Program-made: the position numbers and the translations under genes
Shown here: positions 24,211-32,979 of the stretch, one piece after another
Layout: every line of letters begins with the position of its first letter
How positions within the stretch are numbered: position 1 is the stretch's first letter
Source of the DNA: Vagococcus_D sp963518325
Lineage (GTDB): Bacteria > Bacillota > Bacilli > Lactobacillales > Vagococcaceae
Length of the DNA: 64,000 nucleotides
Direction of reading: 5' to 3'
Assembly: GCF_963518325.1 (NCBI RefSeq)
Contig: NZ_CAUQJB010000026.1
Location: forward strand, 1 to 64,000
Notes under the pieces: model-generated
Database searches by the model: none
Told to the model about the DNA's origin: nothing
Seen by the model: only the letters and a program-made list of their open reading frames with translations

Positions 24211-24243
24211 TAATGAAAAAATTTGATGTGGAGGTCGTTATAA

Positions 24244-25011
24244 ATGTCCGTTTTAGAAATTAAGAATTTACATGTGTCGATTGAGGACAAAGAAATTTTA
24301 AAAGGCGTTAACTTAACAATGAACTCTGGCGAAATTCACGCCATTATGGGACCAAACGGCACAGGTAAATCAACTTTATCGGCTGCGATTATGGGGAACC
24401 CTAACTATGAAGTTACCGCAGGTGAGGTGCTATTAGATGGTGAAAATTTATTGGAGCTAGAAGTAGACGAACGGGCTCGTGCTGGCATCTTCTTGGCCAT
24501 GCAATATCCAAGTGAAATTCCTGGAATTACCAATGCGGAATTTATGCGTGCGGCGATCAATGCCAAACGAGACGAGGATGACAAAATCTCCGTTATGGAC
24601 TTTATTAAAAAATTAGATGAAAAAATGGCAATTTTAGATATGCCGGAAGAAATGGCTGAACGTTACTTAAACGAAGGCTTTTCCGGTGGCGAGAAAAAAC
24701 GGAATGAAATTCTGCAATTAATGATGATGGAACCAACTTTTGCGATTTTAGATGAAATCGATTCAGGCTTAGATATTGATGCGTTGAAAGTTGTGTCTCA
24801 AGGGGTCAACGAAATGCGTGGGGATAACTTTGGTGCATTGATCATTACTCATTATCAACGCTTGCTGAACTACATCACACCTGACGTAGTTCACGTTATG
24901 ATGGATGGCCGTGTTGTCAAAACAGGTGGGGCTGATTTAGCGAAACGTCTGGAAGCGGAAGGTTATGCCGGCATCAGCAAAGAATTAGGAATTGAACTAA
25001 TTGAAGAATAA
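24244..25011 (+). CDS. sufC: Fe-S cluster assembly ATPase SufC
   Basis: ABC-type soluble ATPase of 255 residues that works with SufB and SufD to build Fe-S clusters on the scaffold. Walker A is GPNGTGKST (about 37-45), the signature region is FSGGEKKRNEI, Walker B is FAILDEIDSGLD, and the H-loop is ITHYQRLL. These variants, including the IDSGLDIDAL text, are specific to SufC. It is the first gene of sufCDSUB, with GGAGG before the ATG and the promoter at 24169-24197. The protein is normal in length with no missing motif. Confidence 0.96.
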   Translation: MSVLEIKNLHVSIEDKEILKGVNLTMNSGEIHAIMGPNGTGKSTLSAAIMGNPNYEVTAGEVLLDGENLLELEVDERARAGIFLAMQYPSEIPGITNAEFMRAAINAKRDEDDKISVMDFIKKLDEKMAILDMPEEMAERYLNEGFSGGEKKRNEILQLMMMEPTFAILDEIDSGLDIDALKVVSQGVNEMRGDNFGALIITHYQRLLNYITPDVVHVMMDGRVVKTGGADLAKRLEAEGYAGISKELGIELIEE

Positions 25012-25029
25012 GAAGGGTGGACAAGATAA

Positions 25030-26313
25030 ATGAAAGACGTACAATTTACGACTTATCTTGACGACTTAAAAGCTTTTTCAGTTGGTCAAGGTGAACCAGA
25101 ATGGATGCTTGAACTTCGTCTAGCTGCGTTAGCTAAACTAGAGGAATTAGATTTACCGAAAATCGAACGGGTTAAAATTGACCGTTGGGATTTAACCACG
25201 GTGGCAGATTTTGAGGAAACCGTTGAGTATGGCAATGTCTATAACTTTGATGCCTCAAAAGACAATCCGATTTTAGTTCAACACGGCAATACAACCGTGG
25301 TCGAACAAATGCCAGTTTCCTTAAGCGAGCAAGGCGTGATTTTTACAGATATTTTTACGGCCATGCAGGAGCACCCAGAATTGGTTAAAGATTATTACAT
25401 GCAACTGGCAGTTAAGCCAAACGAAGATAAATTAACAGCTTTCCATGCGGCCTTTATGAGTGGTGGTTCTTTCCTTTATGTGCCGAAACATGTGGTCATT
25501 GAAGAACCAATCGAAGGAATTTATTTGCACAATGCGGCGTCTACGACTAATTTTGTTAAACATGTTCTAATCTTAGCGGATGAAAACAGTCAGTTTAACT
25601 ACTTAGAACGTTTTCAAACCGTGGGCGAAGGCGATGTTAAATCGGTGGCAAATATCGTGATTGAAGTTGTGGCAAAACAAGGCTCTAAAGTGAAGTTTTC
25701 CGCCATTGATCAATTAGGTGTCAATGTGACAGCCTATATGAACCGCCGTGGCCACATCCTCCGAGATGCGTCAGTTGACTGGGCTATCGGTGTGATGAAC
25801 GATGCCAATGTGGTAGCAGACTTTGATTCTGATTTAATTGGCGAAGGTTCTCATTCAGAAGTCAAAGCTGTGGCAATCAGTGCCGGCCGTCAAACACAGG
25901 GAATCGATACACGGGTGACAAACTATGGTCGTCATTCGATTGGTCATATTTTGCAACACGGTGTTATTCGTGAACGAGGAACCTTGACCTTTAACGGAAT
26001 TGGTCACATTATCAAAGGGGCTAAAGGGGCAGACGCGCAACAAGAAAGTCGCGTACTGATGTTATCTGATCAGGCCCGAGGCGATGCCAATCCGATTTTA
26101 TTGATTGATGAAAATGAAGTGACTGCCGGACATGCGGCCAGTGTTGGACGTGTAGATCCGGAAGAGATGTACTATTTAATGAGTCGTGGCTTGAAGAAAA
26201 CAGAAGCAGAACGTTTGGTTATTCGAGGCTTTTTAGGCTCAGTCTTAACGGCAATTCCAGTGAAAGAAGTTCGTCAGGAACTAGCAGAGGTTATTGAAAG
26301 GAAGTTATCTTAA
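25030..26313 (+). CDS. sufD: Fe-S cluster assembly protein SufD
   Basis: Scaffold partner of SufB, 427 residues, with the right-handed beta-helix core and the C-terminal helical segment that binds SufC (LMSRGLKKTEAERLVIRGFL). The EPEWMLELRLAAL motif near residues 23-35 is typical of Firmicute SufD. It lies 18 nt after sufC and its stop overlaps the sufS start by one base, so the operon is tightly coupled. The conserved histidine thought to matter in SufD is in the GHAASVGRVDPE region. No irregularity was seen. Confidence 0.95.
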   Translation: MKDVQFTTYLDDLKAFSVGQGEPEWMLELRLAALAKLEELDLPKIERVKIDRWDLTTVADFEETVEYGNVYNFDASKDNPILVQHGNTTVVEQMPVSLSEQGVIFTDIFTAMQEHPELVKDYYMQLAVKPNEDKLTAFHAAFMSGGSFLYVPKHVVIEEPIEGIYLHNAASTTNFVKHVLILADENSQFNYLERFQTVGEGDVKSVANIVIEVVAKQGSKVKFSAIDQLGVNVTAYMNRRGHILRDASVDWAIGVMNDANVVADFDSDLIGEGSHSEVKAVAISAGRQTQGIDTRVTNYGRHSIGHILQHGVIRERGTLTFNGIGHIIKGAKGADAQQESRVLMLSDQARGDANPILLIDENEVTAGHAASVGRVDPEEMYYLMSRGLKKTEAERLVIRGFLGSVLTAIPVKEVRQELAEVIERKLS

Positions 26314-27545
26314 TGATTAGCAAACACATCAAGCAAGATTTTCCGATTTTGCATCAAGCTGTCAATGATGAACCTTTAGTTTATTTAGATAACGCTGCAA
26401 CCACTCAAAAACCCATTCAAGTTTTGGAGGCGTTACGCCATTACTATGAATATGATAATGCCAATGTTCACCGAGGGGTTCATACCTTGGCGGAGCGTTC
26501 CACGGCCGCTTATGAAGGAGCTCGCGAGAAAGTTCGTCGTTTTATCAACGCTGAGTCTACTGAACAAGTCTTGTTCACACGGGGAGCAACGACTGGCTTA
26601 AACTGGATTTCTCGTAGCTATGGCGATGCCAATGTCAATGAAGGCGATGAAATTGTGATTACCTACATGGAGCATCACTCCAATATCGTTCCTTGGCAAG
26701 AACTGGCCAAACGCCAAAAGGCTAAACTGGTTTATATCAACTTAACACCAGATGGGCAATTGGACATGGCTGATGCTCGCCAAAAAATTACTAAGAAAAC
26801 CAAAATCCTTTCGGTGGCACATTGTTCCAATGTTTTGGGTGTAACCAATCCGATCGTCGAGTTAGCCCAGTTGGTTCATGGCGTTGGCGGGGTGATGGTC
26901 GTAGACGGTGCTCAAGCAGTGCCTCATATGCCAGTGGATGTCAAAGCTTTGGGAGCCGATTTTTATGTCTTTAGTGGGCATAAGATGTGCGCTCCGACTG
27001 GAATAGGTGTATTATATGGCAAACGGGAACATTTGACTGCCATGGAGCCTATTGAGTACGGCGGCGAAATGATTGATTTTGTTTACGATCAGGAAAGTAC
27101 TTGGACCCAACTGCCTTGGAAGTTTGAAGCGGGAACGCCTAACATCGCCGGGGGAATAGGCTTAGGTGCCGCCATCGATTACTTAAACGAGATTGGGATG
27201 GAAACTATCCATCAATATGAAGCGGATTTAGTGGCTTACGTGTTACCTAAATTACTTGCCATCGACGGCATAACGGTATATGGCCCTCAAGATCCGAGTA
27301 ATCACAACGGCGTGATTGCCTTCAATATTGATGGGTTACATCCACATGACCTGGCTACAGCTATGGACATGCAAGGGGTGGCGGTGCGAGCCGGTCATCA
27401 CTGTGCCCAACCTTTATTAAACTACCTGAACGTGCAATCAACGGCACGGGCAAGTTTCTATTTTTACAATACCAAGGAAGACGCTGACCAGTTAGTGGCC
27501 GGTCTTCTGGCGACAAAGGAGTTTTTCCAACATGGCACTATCTAG
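26313..27545 (+). CDS. sufS: cysteine desulfurase SufS (class II)
   Basis: PLP enzyme of 410 residues that provides persulfide sulfur to SufU. The Schiff-base lysine lies in FSGHKMCAPTGIGVLYG (about 225), the substrate histidine in MEHHSNIVPW, and the catalytic cysteine in RAGHHCAQPLL (about 360), the short-loop class II arrangement. The start overlaps the sufD stop by one base, and its end overlaps sufU by 14 nt. The other desulfurase in the window (178-1323) is class I and serves a different branch. Confidence 0.95.
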   Translation: MISKHIKQDFPILHQAVNDEPLVYLDNAATTQKPIQVLEALRHYYEYDNANVHRGVHTLAERSTAAYEGAREKVRRFINAESTEQVLFTRGATTGLNWISRSYGDANVNEGDEIVITYMEHHSNIVPWQELAKRQKAKLVYINLTPDGQLDMADARQKITKKTKILSVAHCSNVLGVTNPIVELAQLVHGVGGVMVVDGAQAVPHMPVDVKALGADFYVFSGHKMCAPTGIGVLYGKREHLTAMEPIEYGGEMIDFVYDQESTWTQLPWKFEAGTPNIAGGIGLGAAIDYLNEIGMETIHQYEADLVAYVLPKLLAIDGITVYGPQDPSNHNGVIAFNIDGLHPHDLATAMDMQGVAVRAGHHCAQPLLNYLNVQSTARASFYFYNTKEDADQLVAGLLATKEFFQHGTI

Positions 27546-28005
27546 ATTAGATAATTTATACCGACAAGTCATCTTAGATCATTCAAGTCACCCACATCAC
27601 CATGGTGTGTTAGATGAATCAACGACGGAGATTGAGATGAACAACCCAACCTGTGGTGATGTCATTCAACTTCAGATGAAACTAACACCAGAGAACGTGA
27701 TTGAAGATATTCGCTTTGACGGCAGCGGCTGTTCTATCAGCACTGCTAGCACAAGCATGATGACCGATGTTGTCATTGGAAAAACCACCACTGAAGCTTT
27801 GGCATTAATCGACAGCTTTTCCGAATTAGTACAAGGAAAAGACGTGGCCAAGCTTGATGCCTTGGGTGATGCTCAGATTCTCAGTGGTGTAACCAAATTC
27901 CCTGCCCGAATTAAATGCGCGACCCTTGGCTGGAAAGCTTTGGAACGAGGTATTTACGAAAACAAAGCAACAACTGTAGCTGACCAGCGTCATTGCGACG
28001 AGTAA
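27532..28005 (+). CDS. sufU: zinc-dependent sulfurtransferase SufU
   Basis: Protein of 157 residues of the IscU-like SufU family that accepts sulfur from SufS and passes it to SufBCD. The zinc ligands are visible: Cys in NNPTCGDV, Asp nearby, Cys in GSGCSISTAS, and Cys in IKCATLGW. The insertion typical of Gram-positive SufU versus IscU lies between the second and third cysteines. The ATG at 27532 sits inside the end of sufS, so translation is coupled. The C-terminal tail (DQRHCDE) is slightly longer than usual and holds an extra cysteine. Confidence 0.94.
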   Translation: MALSRLDNLYRQVILDHSSHPHHHGVLDESTTEIEMNNPTCGDVIQLQMKLTPENVIEDIRFDGSGCSISTASTSMMTDVVIGKTTTEALALIDSFSELVQGKDVAKLDALGDAQILSGVTKFPARIKCATLGWKALERGIYENKATTVADQRHCDE

Positions 28006-28056
28006 CAGAAAGTGTGCAGCCAACCCTAAACGCTTTTCAGAGAAAGGAATGAGGAT

Positions 28057-29484
28057 ATGAGTGAAGTACCTACTCCAGAAGTTGAACTTGAAACAGAAGT
28101 ACCCTCTTTAGAAGAATATAAATTCGGCTTTCATGATGAAGACCAGTCCATTTTCAGTACAGGTAAAGGATTGACGGAAGAAATCGTCCGTGAAATCTCG
28201 AAAGTCAAAGAAGAACCTGAGTGGATGTTGGATTTCCGTTTGAAATCCTTTGAAGCCTTTAAGAAAATGCCGATGCAAAAATGGGGCCCGGATTTATCAG
28301 AAATTGATTTTGAAGCCCTGACATACTACAAAAAAGCCAGCAACGAGCCTGCTCGTGACTGGGAAGATGTCCCAGATAAAATCAAAGAAACCTTTGAGCG
28401 AATCGGGATTCCCGAAGCCGAGCGCAAATATCTAGCTGGCGCCAGTGCTCAGTATGAATCAGAAGTGGTTTACCACAATATGAAAGACGAGTTTAGCAAA
28501 TTGGGCATCGTCTTCACTGATACGGATTCAGCCTTAAAAGAATACCCAGAGCTATTCAAAGAATATTTTGCAAAACTAGTGCCACCAACGGATAATAAAT
28601 TAGCAGCACTTAACTCAGCTGTTTGGTCAGGCGGCACCTTTATCTACGTACCAAAAGGCGTTCAATGTGATGTGCCACTACAAACTTATTTCCGGATTAA
28701 CGCCGAAAACATGGGACAGTTCGAACGCACCTTGATCATCGTTGACGAAGGCGCTAGTGTCCATTACGTGGAAGGTTGTACGGCACCAACTTATTCAACT
28801 AACAGCCTCCATGCGGCCATCGTGGAAATCTTTACCCGTAAAGATGCTTATTGCCGTTACACGACTATTCAAAACTGGTCGGATAACGTCTATAATTTGG
28901 TAACTAAACGTGCCAAAGCTTACGAAAATGCAACTGTTGAGTGGATTGACGGCAACTTAGGTGCCAAAACCACTATGAAATATCCAAGTGTTTATCTGGA
29001 TGGACGTGGCGCACGTGGCACCATGCTATCAGTGGCGTTTGCCAACGAAGGCCAAATTCAAGACACAGGAGCCAAAATGATTCACAATGCACCCAACACA
29101 TCAAGCTCAATTATCTCCAAATCCATTGCCAAAAATGGCGGCGAAGTCAACTACCGTGGGCAAGTAACATTCGGCAAGAAGAGCCAAGGCTCTATCTCTC
29201 ATATCGAGTGTGACACGATTATCATGGATGATTTATCGAAGAGTGATACCATTCCCTTTAATGAGATTCACAATAGCCAAGTGGCTCTGGAGCATGAGGC
29301 GAAGGTCTCTAAAATCTCTGAGGAACAGTTGTACTATCTGATGAGTCGTGGCTTAACAGAAATTCAGGCGACAGAGATGATCGTCATGGGATTCGTTGAA
29401 CCGTTCACGAAGGAATTACCGATGGAATATGCGGTGGAATTAAACCGTTTGATCCAGTATGAGATGGAAGGCAGTGTGGGCTAA
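28057..29484 (+). CDS. sufB: Fe-S cluster scaffold protein SufB
   Basis: Main scaffold of the SUF complex, 475 residues. Conserved SufB blocks include WSGGTFIYVPKGVQCDVPLQTYFR, HYVEGCTAPTY, SVAFANEGQ and HIECDTIIMDD; the Cys in IECDT is the proposed sulfur-accepting residue. A GAAAGGA site lies before the ATG. It is the last gene of the operon, with a terminator at 29494-29541. The ICE begins directly after it, so sufB 3-prime DNA or its terminator is the insertion neighbourhood; the sufB frame itself is intact. Confidence 0.95.
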   Translation: MSEVPTPEVELETEVPSLEEYKFGFHDEDQSIFSTGKGLTEEIVREISKVKEEPEWMLDFRLKSFEAFKKMPMQKWGPDLSEIDFEALTYYKKASNEPARDWEDVPDKIKETFERIGIPEAERKYLAGASAQYESEVVYHNMKDEFSKLGIVFTDTDSALKEYPELFKEYFAKLVPPTDNKLAALNSAVWSGGTFIYVPKGVQCDVPLQTYFRINAENMGQFERTLIIVDEGASVHYVEGCTAPTYSTNSLHAAIVEIFTRKDAYCRYTTIQNWSDNVYNLVTKRAKAYENATVEWIDGNLGAKTTMKYPSVYLDGRGARGTMLSVAFANEGQIQDTGAKMIHNAPNTSSSIISKSIAKNGGEVNYRGQVTFGKKSQGSISHIECDTIIMDDLSKSDTIPFNEIHNSQVALEHEAKVSKISEEQLYYLMSRGLTEIQATEMIVMGFVEPFTKELPMEYAVELNRLIQYEMEGSVG

Positions 29485-29493
29485 AGTCAATTT

Positions 29494-29541
29494 GAGCGCT
29501 ATAAATGTTGATTTATCAATGTTTATAGTGCTTCTTTTTTT
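29494..29541 (+). terminator. terminator of the suf operon
   Basis: An AGCGCTATAAA-type arm pairs imperfectly with TTTATAGTGCT around TTGATTTATCAA, followed by TCTTTTTTT. It is the last clearly chromosomal feature before the ICE. Confidence 0.7.
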
Positions 29542-29550
29542 ATGAAAAGC

Positions 29551-29574
29551 AAACTAACTACAAAACTAACTACA
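29551..29574. repeat. 12-bp perfect tandem repeat beside the integrase gene
   Basis: AAACTAACTACA occurs twice head to tail (29551-29562 and 29563-29574), between the suf terminator and the int stop codon. Tandem short repeats in this position are typical arm-type binding sites for tyrosine integrases (Tn916 has such direct repeats near its ends). It may also overlap the attachment core. Confidence 0.6.
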
Positions 29575-29581
29575 ACGGTGA

Positions 29582-30772
29582 TTAAAAGAGATATTTCTCT
29601 TTTTCAATAAACTGAGCAAATTGATCCGCACTACGTTCCTCTCTTTCTGGATAGAAGTAGTTATAGACCTGACGAGTCATCTTCGAATCTTTATGTCCAA
29701 CTCGGTACATAATATCCTCTAAGTTCATATCCGCCATTGCGCAGAGAGAAACATGTGTCTTTCTAAATTCATGAAGGGTAATTCGTTTTAAGTTGTATTT
29801 AGTTGCAATAACATCATACCAATCATTAGGCTGTCCAGGACGACAAAAATGGTTCTCTTTGTTAGGAAAGACTAGTTGATGTTTATTTGTTGTTTTAATT
29901 CCTAAGACACTGAATTCAAATTGTTGTCTCTTTTTCCATTCCTGTAACAGTGACATTGTTTCTAAATCAATTGAAATGGTTCTTTTTCCAGCGTTAGTTT
30001 TGGCACTTTGGCTAGCAACTTTAGTTTTTTTAGATTTTGGATTATATTCAACTTCTGCCAGTGTTTTACTTATTGTTAACTTGTTACTCTCAAAATTAAT
30101 GTCATTCCATTCTAATGCGAGTATTTCCGATTTTCTAGCACCAGTGTAAGATAAAACACGAAAATAAGTTTCGATTTTCATATTGCCATGTTTTTTACAG
30201 AAATCTAAAAAAATGGCTAATTCTTTTGGCGTATAAACTGTCATTGTTTCTGTAGCAACTAAATGTTCATCAATTTCTTGACGCTTGATAGGCTCAGTTT
30301 TTCGCATAGGGTTTTCATTGATGAGTTCTTGTTGGACACCATATTGTAAAATTTGAGCCACCGCACGACGAAAGTAGTAGGCTTGTTTAAAACCATCTCT
30401 TATCCAGCGACGATTGACTTGAGTACAAAAGCGTACTGAAATGTCTTTAAGCATTTTATTTCCGAAGTATTCAAGTGCATGATCTTCAATCGCTCTTCTA
30501 GTTATCATAATAGTAGATGGTTTTACTTTCAAACGATATTGTTCAATAAACTCTTCATAAAGCTCTTTAAAAGTGATATTACCATTCATTTTTAGCGTAC
30601 TTTTATCAAAATCAAGTTGTAATTGTCGATAAATTTGTTGTGCTTCTTTTTTTGTTTGAAAACCACTTCTTGTGGTGCGCACTTCCTCACCAAATTCAGT
30701 TTTTCCAAGATAGCATTGGAATTTCCAAAGCTTTTGATTATACTTAGTATATTGTTTAAAAGAAACCGACAT
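29582..30772 (-). CDS. int: tyrosine integrase (phage-like)
   Basis: Site-specific recombinase of 396 residues. An N-terminal arm-binding region (about 5-60) with a three-stranded sheet pattern (WKFQCYLGKTEFGEEVRTT), a SAM-like core-binding domain (about 70-165), and a catalytic domain with Arg in YTGARKSEILAL, a Lys near KTNAGKRTISI, the HEFRKTH box, the second His in VGHKDSKMT, and nucleophile Tyr in RQVYNYFYPE are all visible. It differs in sequence from Tn916 Int as I recall it and looks closer to lactococcal and enterococcal phage integrases. The 12-bp tandem repeat sits just past its stop. It should catalyse integration downstream of sufB and excision together with the next gene. Confidence 0.92.
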   Translation of the reverse strand: MSVSFKQYTKYNQKLWKFQCYLGKTEFGEEVRTTRSGFQTKKEAQQIYRQLQLDFDKSTLKMNGNITFKELYEEFIEQYRLKVKPSTIMITRRAIEDHALEYFGNKMLKDISVRFCTQVNRRWIRDGFKQAYYFRRAVAQILQYGVQQELINENPMRKTEPIKRQEIDEHLVATETMTVYTPKELAIFLDFCKKHGNMKIETYFRVLSYTGARKSEILALEWNDINFESNKLTISKTLAEVEYNPKSKKTKVASQSAKTNAGKRTISIDLETMSLLQEWKKRQQFEFSVLGIKTTNKHQLVFPNKENHFCRPGQPNDWYDVIATKYNLKRITLHEFRKTHVSLCAMADMNLEDIMYRVGHKDSKMTRQVYNYFYPEREERSADQFAQFIEKEKYLF

Positions 30773-30851
30773 ATAAAATCTTCCTTCCTAATTCATTATT
30801 TGGATTAGGATATTTTGTCGTTCGTAAGATTTTAATAATCATTTTAAGTCC

Positions 30852-31058
30852 CTATCGATGCTCAGTATTTTTCAATTGATTTAAAATGTTCTTTAAGTCT
30901 TCAAGGTCATACAAATGTTGTCTCCCAATAATTATGGCTTCCAAACCATTGAGATGAAGCTTTTTTAATGTATTGAAACCAATATGCAATTCCTTCATTA
31001 AAGTCTGCTGATTCACATATCTGCCAAGAATTAGTGGTGTTTTATTAGGAGTGTTCAT
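30852..31058 (-). CDS. excisionase-like small DNA-binding protein
   Basis: Protein of 68 residues if started at the ATG at 31058 (MNTPNKTPLILGRYVNQQTL), which has AAAGAGA 7 nt upstream; a longer frame from 31094 lacks a site. The pattern YVNQQTLMKELHIGFNTLKKLHLNGLEAIIIGRQHLYDLEDLKN is the winged helix-turn-helix of excisionases/MerR-like factors (Tn916 Xis type). It sits directly upstream of int in the same direction, as expected for a recombination directionality factor. There is no other obvious role. Confidence 0.75.
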   Translation of the reverse strand: MNTPNKTPLILGRYVNQQTLMKELHIGFNTLKKLHLNGLEAIIIGRQHLYDLEDLKNILNQLKNTEHR

Positions 31059-31094
31059 AGGCAAGTCTCTTTCTGAGGCTAATAGAATATCCAT

Positions 31095-31589
31095 GATTAA
31101 TCAATAGAATTTTTTATTCATCCTTTCTTTTACTTATAGTATCTGTTTCATAGGGATGCGAGCCAGAATCAAATACTGTACATTGATTATAAGGCTTTCA
31201 ATTCCCTTTTTCTATAAAAAATTTGATAAGTCAAAATCTTACTTCTTACAAATATCGTTTTAACTTTGCAAATACGATAAACAGAAGCATATTTTTTATT
31301 ATTTTAATTAAGCTTCAATTTTCAATAGTTAGATGTTTAATAAATATTCCTTCTTCTATCAAATTATCTTTTGTCAAAAGATATCATAGGAATTTCACCT
31401 CTCCCCAGTTTATGACGAGCTTTACAGAAGTATCATTATATTCTTTGTATATCATGGCAGTAGGTGACGGAACTACTTTGTTTGAAAAGTCAATCGCTCA
31501 CAATACAATAGATTGGTCATGGCGTTTTTCAAGACGTTGCTTCATACAAAGAAAACGTATTTGATAGAAGTTTATTCAATTATCAAAGA
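31095..31589. other. AT-rich region without a convincing gene
   Basis: About 500 nt between the excisionase gene and the decayed repressor remnant. A plus-strand open frame (31223-31564) has no ribosome-binding site and no recognisable domain. The region likely holds the int/xis promoter and decayed DNA. Confidence 0.4.
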
Positions 31590-31693
31590 TCAAAGTTTCT
31601 ATAAGTAAATTGGAAAATGGAGAAAAAAAAGCAACACAAGTTCTAAAATTTTTTAAAATAAAAAGACAGGTGGAGAGTCACCTGTCAGTTTAG
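31590..31693 (+). pseudogene. remnant of an Xre-type repressor tail
   Basis: A plus-strand frame contains VSISKLENGEKKATQVLKF and ends at the TAG at 31691-31693. The SISKLENG-E-KKA pattern is the recognition helix and following turn of Xre/Cro repressors. There is no start codon and stops lie upstream, so it is a fragment. Tn916-type elements often hold an Xre regulator in this zone. Confidence 0.4.
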
Positions 31694-31894
31694 TTAATCA
31701 AGATATTTTTCTGGATTAAAATTTCGGACTATTTTTATAAAGGTTTCTGTCAAATTTTGAAAACAATCCTCATCCAAATAACCTTGTTTAGATGCTTCTT
31801 TAATTAGCAATGGCTTGAAATCTTTAAGTAATATTTCCATCGCTTGCTCATCACCTTTTTTTGCTTGCTCAATTAATGGCAAGAAATTCTTCAT
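31694..31894 (-). CDS. Tn916 Orf8-like helix-turn-helix protein
   Basis: Small protein of 66 residues (MKNFLPLIEQAKKGDEQAM...). The N-terminal part resembles the region 2 start of sigma-like factors (LIEQAKKGDEQAMEILLKDFKPLLIKEA), the signature of Tn916 Orf8 and related helix-turn-helix proteins. AGGAGG lies just before the ATG. It is followed upstream by a sigma-70-like gene in the same direction. In Tn916, orf7 and orf8 are positive regulators of transfer gene expression, so the pair probably helps switch on conjugation here. Confidence 0.7.
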   Translation of the reverse strand: MKNFLPLIEQAKKGDEQAMEILLKDFKPLLIKEASKQGYLDEDCFQNLTETFIKIVRNFNPEKYLD

Positions 31895-31958
31895 GATATA
31901 CCTCCTTCCTTATTTTGGGTAGAAGAAGGTAGGAGGCGCTCGACAGTTACACCAATGA

Positions 31959-32363
31959 TTATCTTTTTAAAAACTCCTCAATTTTTTTTAATAGTCTTTT
32001 TCTAAATATTGAGACTCCCTGTCGACTAATATTAAAAATATTTGCGATTTCACTATCAGTTTTACATTGTATATATTTTTCGTAAAGTAGTTTTTTTTCT
32101 TTGAAGTTTAATTGCTCAATGGCTCTAGATAGTTCCTCATTTTCTGTGAAGTTTTGCAAATTTATAATTTCAGACTCTGAAATAAAATCAAGGGATAAGT
32201 AAGATTCGGATATGCTACTTTTCACGATTTCTTCTAATGAATCAGTTGGAAAGTAGTTACGAGAATATTTTTGCTTCTTTTTTAGGCAAGCACTGGAAGA
32301 ATTTTTAATAGATTGCTGTACATATCTAACAAATAAATAGTTAACTTCAACTTCTGATTTCAT
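31959..32363 (-). CDS. sigma-70-like transfer regulator (Tn916 Orf7-like)
   Basis: Protein of 134 residues with a C-terminal sigma region 4-like helix-turn-helix (about 80-130: LNFKEKKLLYEKYIQCKTDSEIA, NIFNISRQGVSIFRKRLLKKI). The N-terminal half is rich in Ser and Lys with weak resemblance to region 2. It occupies the same place as Tn916 orf7, which encodes a sigma-factor-like activator. The ATG is preceded by only a weak site (AAAGGGTGATTCAATC), with translation perhaps coupled to the upstream 32381-32839 gene (17-nt gap). Confidence 0.75.
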   Translation of the reverse strand: MKSEVEVNYLFVRYVQQSIKNSSSACLKKKQKYSRNYFPTDSLEEIVKSSISESYLSLDFISESEIINLQNFTENEELSRAIEQLNFKEKKLLYEKYIQCKTDSEIANIFNISRQGVSIFRKRLLKKIEEFLKR

Positions 32364-32380
32364 GATTGAATCACCCTTTA

Positions 32381-32839
32381 CTAATTATTTAACTTATACT
32401 GCCAAAAACCTCGAGTGACTTTCTCGACGTTTATAGAAGAGTCTAAATTCATTCTTGGTAAAATATTGTTTGATAAATTTGAATAGTTGATAGATAGCTG
32501 AAAATCATTAACAAGTTTTTCATATATTTGTTTATTGCTCAATGGTAAACCGTGCTTTTTTAGAATATGACTAATTTGCAACGCTATTTTAGAATATGGA
32601 AGGTAGGTTTTTCCTTCTTTTTTTGACAAAAAGTATTTATCATTTTCAATATTTTCTTTTCTAATCTGGCTTTGACTCTTTTTTTGAGGTTTCTGCTCCT
32701 CAATAACCTTTATAATAGTTAGATTAATCTTATTCAATCGTTCTTTTAAATCGAAATATTGTTTAGTTAGTTGCCGTCTTTCTGTCATAATTTCTTGCAT
32801 GAGGTGGTAAATGGTTTCTCTTTCATCCGAAATATTCAT
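32381..32839 (-). CDS. hypothetical ICE protein with N-terminal coiled coil
   Basis: Protein of 152 residues started at the ATG at 32839 because AAAGGAG lies 6 nt upstream; the frame is open a little further. The N-terminal 45 residues are a charged amphipathic helix (TIYHLMQEIMTERRQLTKQYFDLKERLNKIN). The C-terminal half (YSKIALQISHILKKHGLPLSNKQIYEKLVNDFQLSINYSNLSNNIL) looks like a winged-helix DNA-binding domain. I do not recognise a named family. It is the first gene of a three-gene regulatory set with the sigma-like and Orf8-like proteins, facing away from the ars cargo. Confidence 0.6.
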   Translation of the reverse strand: MNISDERETIYHLMQEIMTERRQLTKQYFDLKERLNKINLTIIKVIEEQKPQKKSQSQIRKENIENDKYFLSKKEGKTYLPYSKIALQISHILKKHGLPLSNKQIYEKLVNDFQLSINYSNLSNNILPRMNLDSSINVEKVTRGFWQYKLNN

Positions 32840-32912
32840 GATTTCTCCTTTCAAATTTGTTAATCAAAAATAAATTAAAATTCTTAGTAGTAAAAGCAAC
32901 AAACATTGCATA

Positions 32913-32961
32913 TTGACAAAAGATAGATTCTCATCTATATTATACATAGATGGAAATCTAT
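32913..32961 (+). promoter_or_regulatory. ars promoter/operator 1 (truncated lyase)
   Basis: TTGACA (32913-32918) and TATATT (32936-32941) are 17 bp apart. Two perfect ATAGAT-N4-ATCTAT palindromes lie at 32923-32938, between the boxes and over the -10, and at 32946-32961, with centres 23 bp apart. They are probable ArsR sites. Confidence 0.8.
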
Positions 32962-32979
32962 ATGAAAGGATGAGGTATA

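Noticed and set aside
31223..31564. 113-codon plus-strand frame between the excisionase and the Orf8-like gene
   Set aside because: No ribosome-binding site, no domain, AT-driven composition, and stop-containing remnants of other genes in neighbouring frames.
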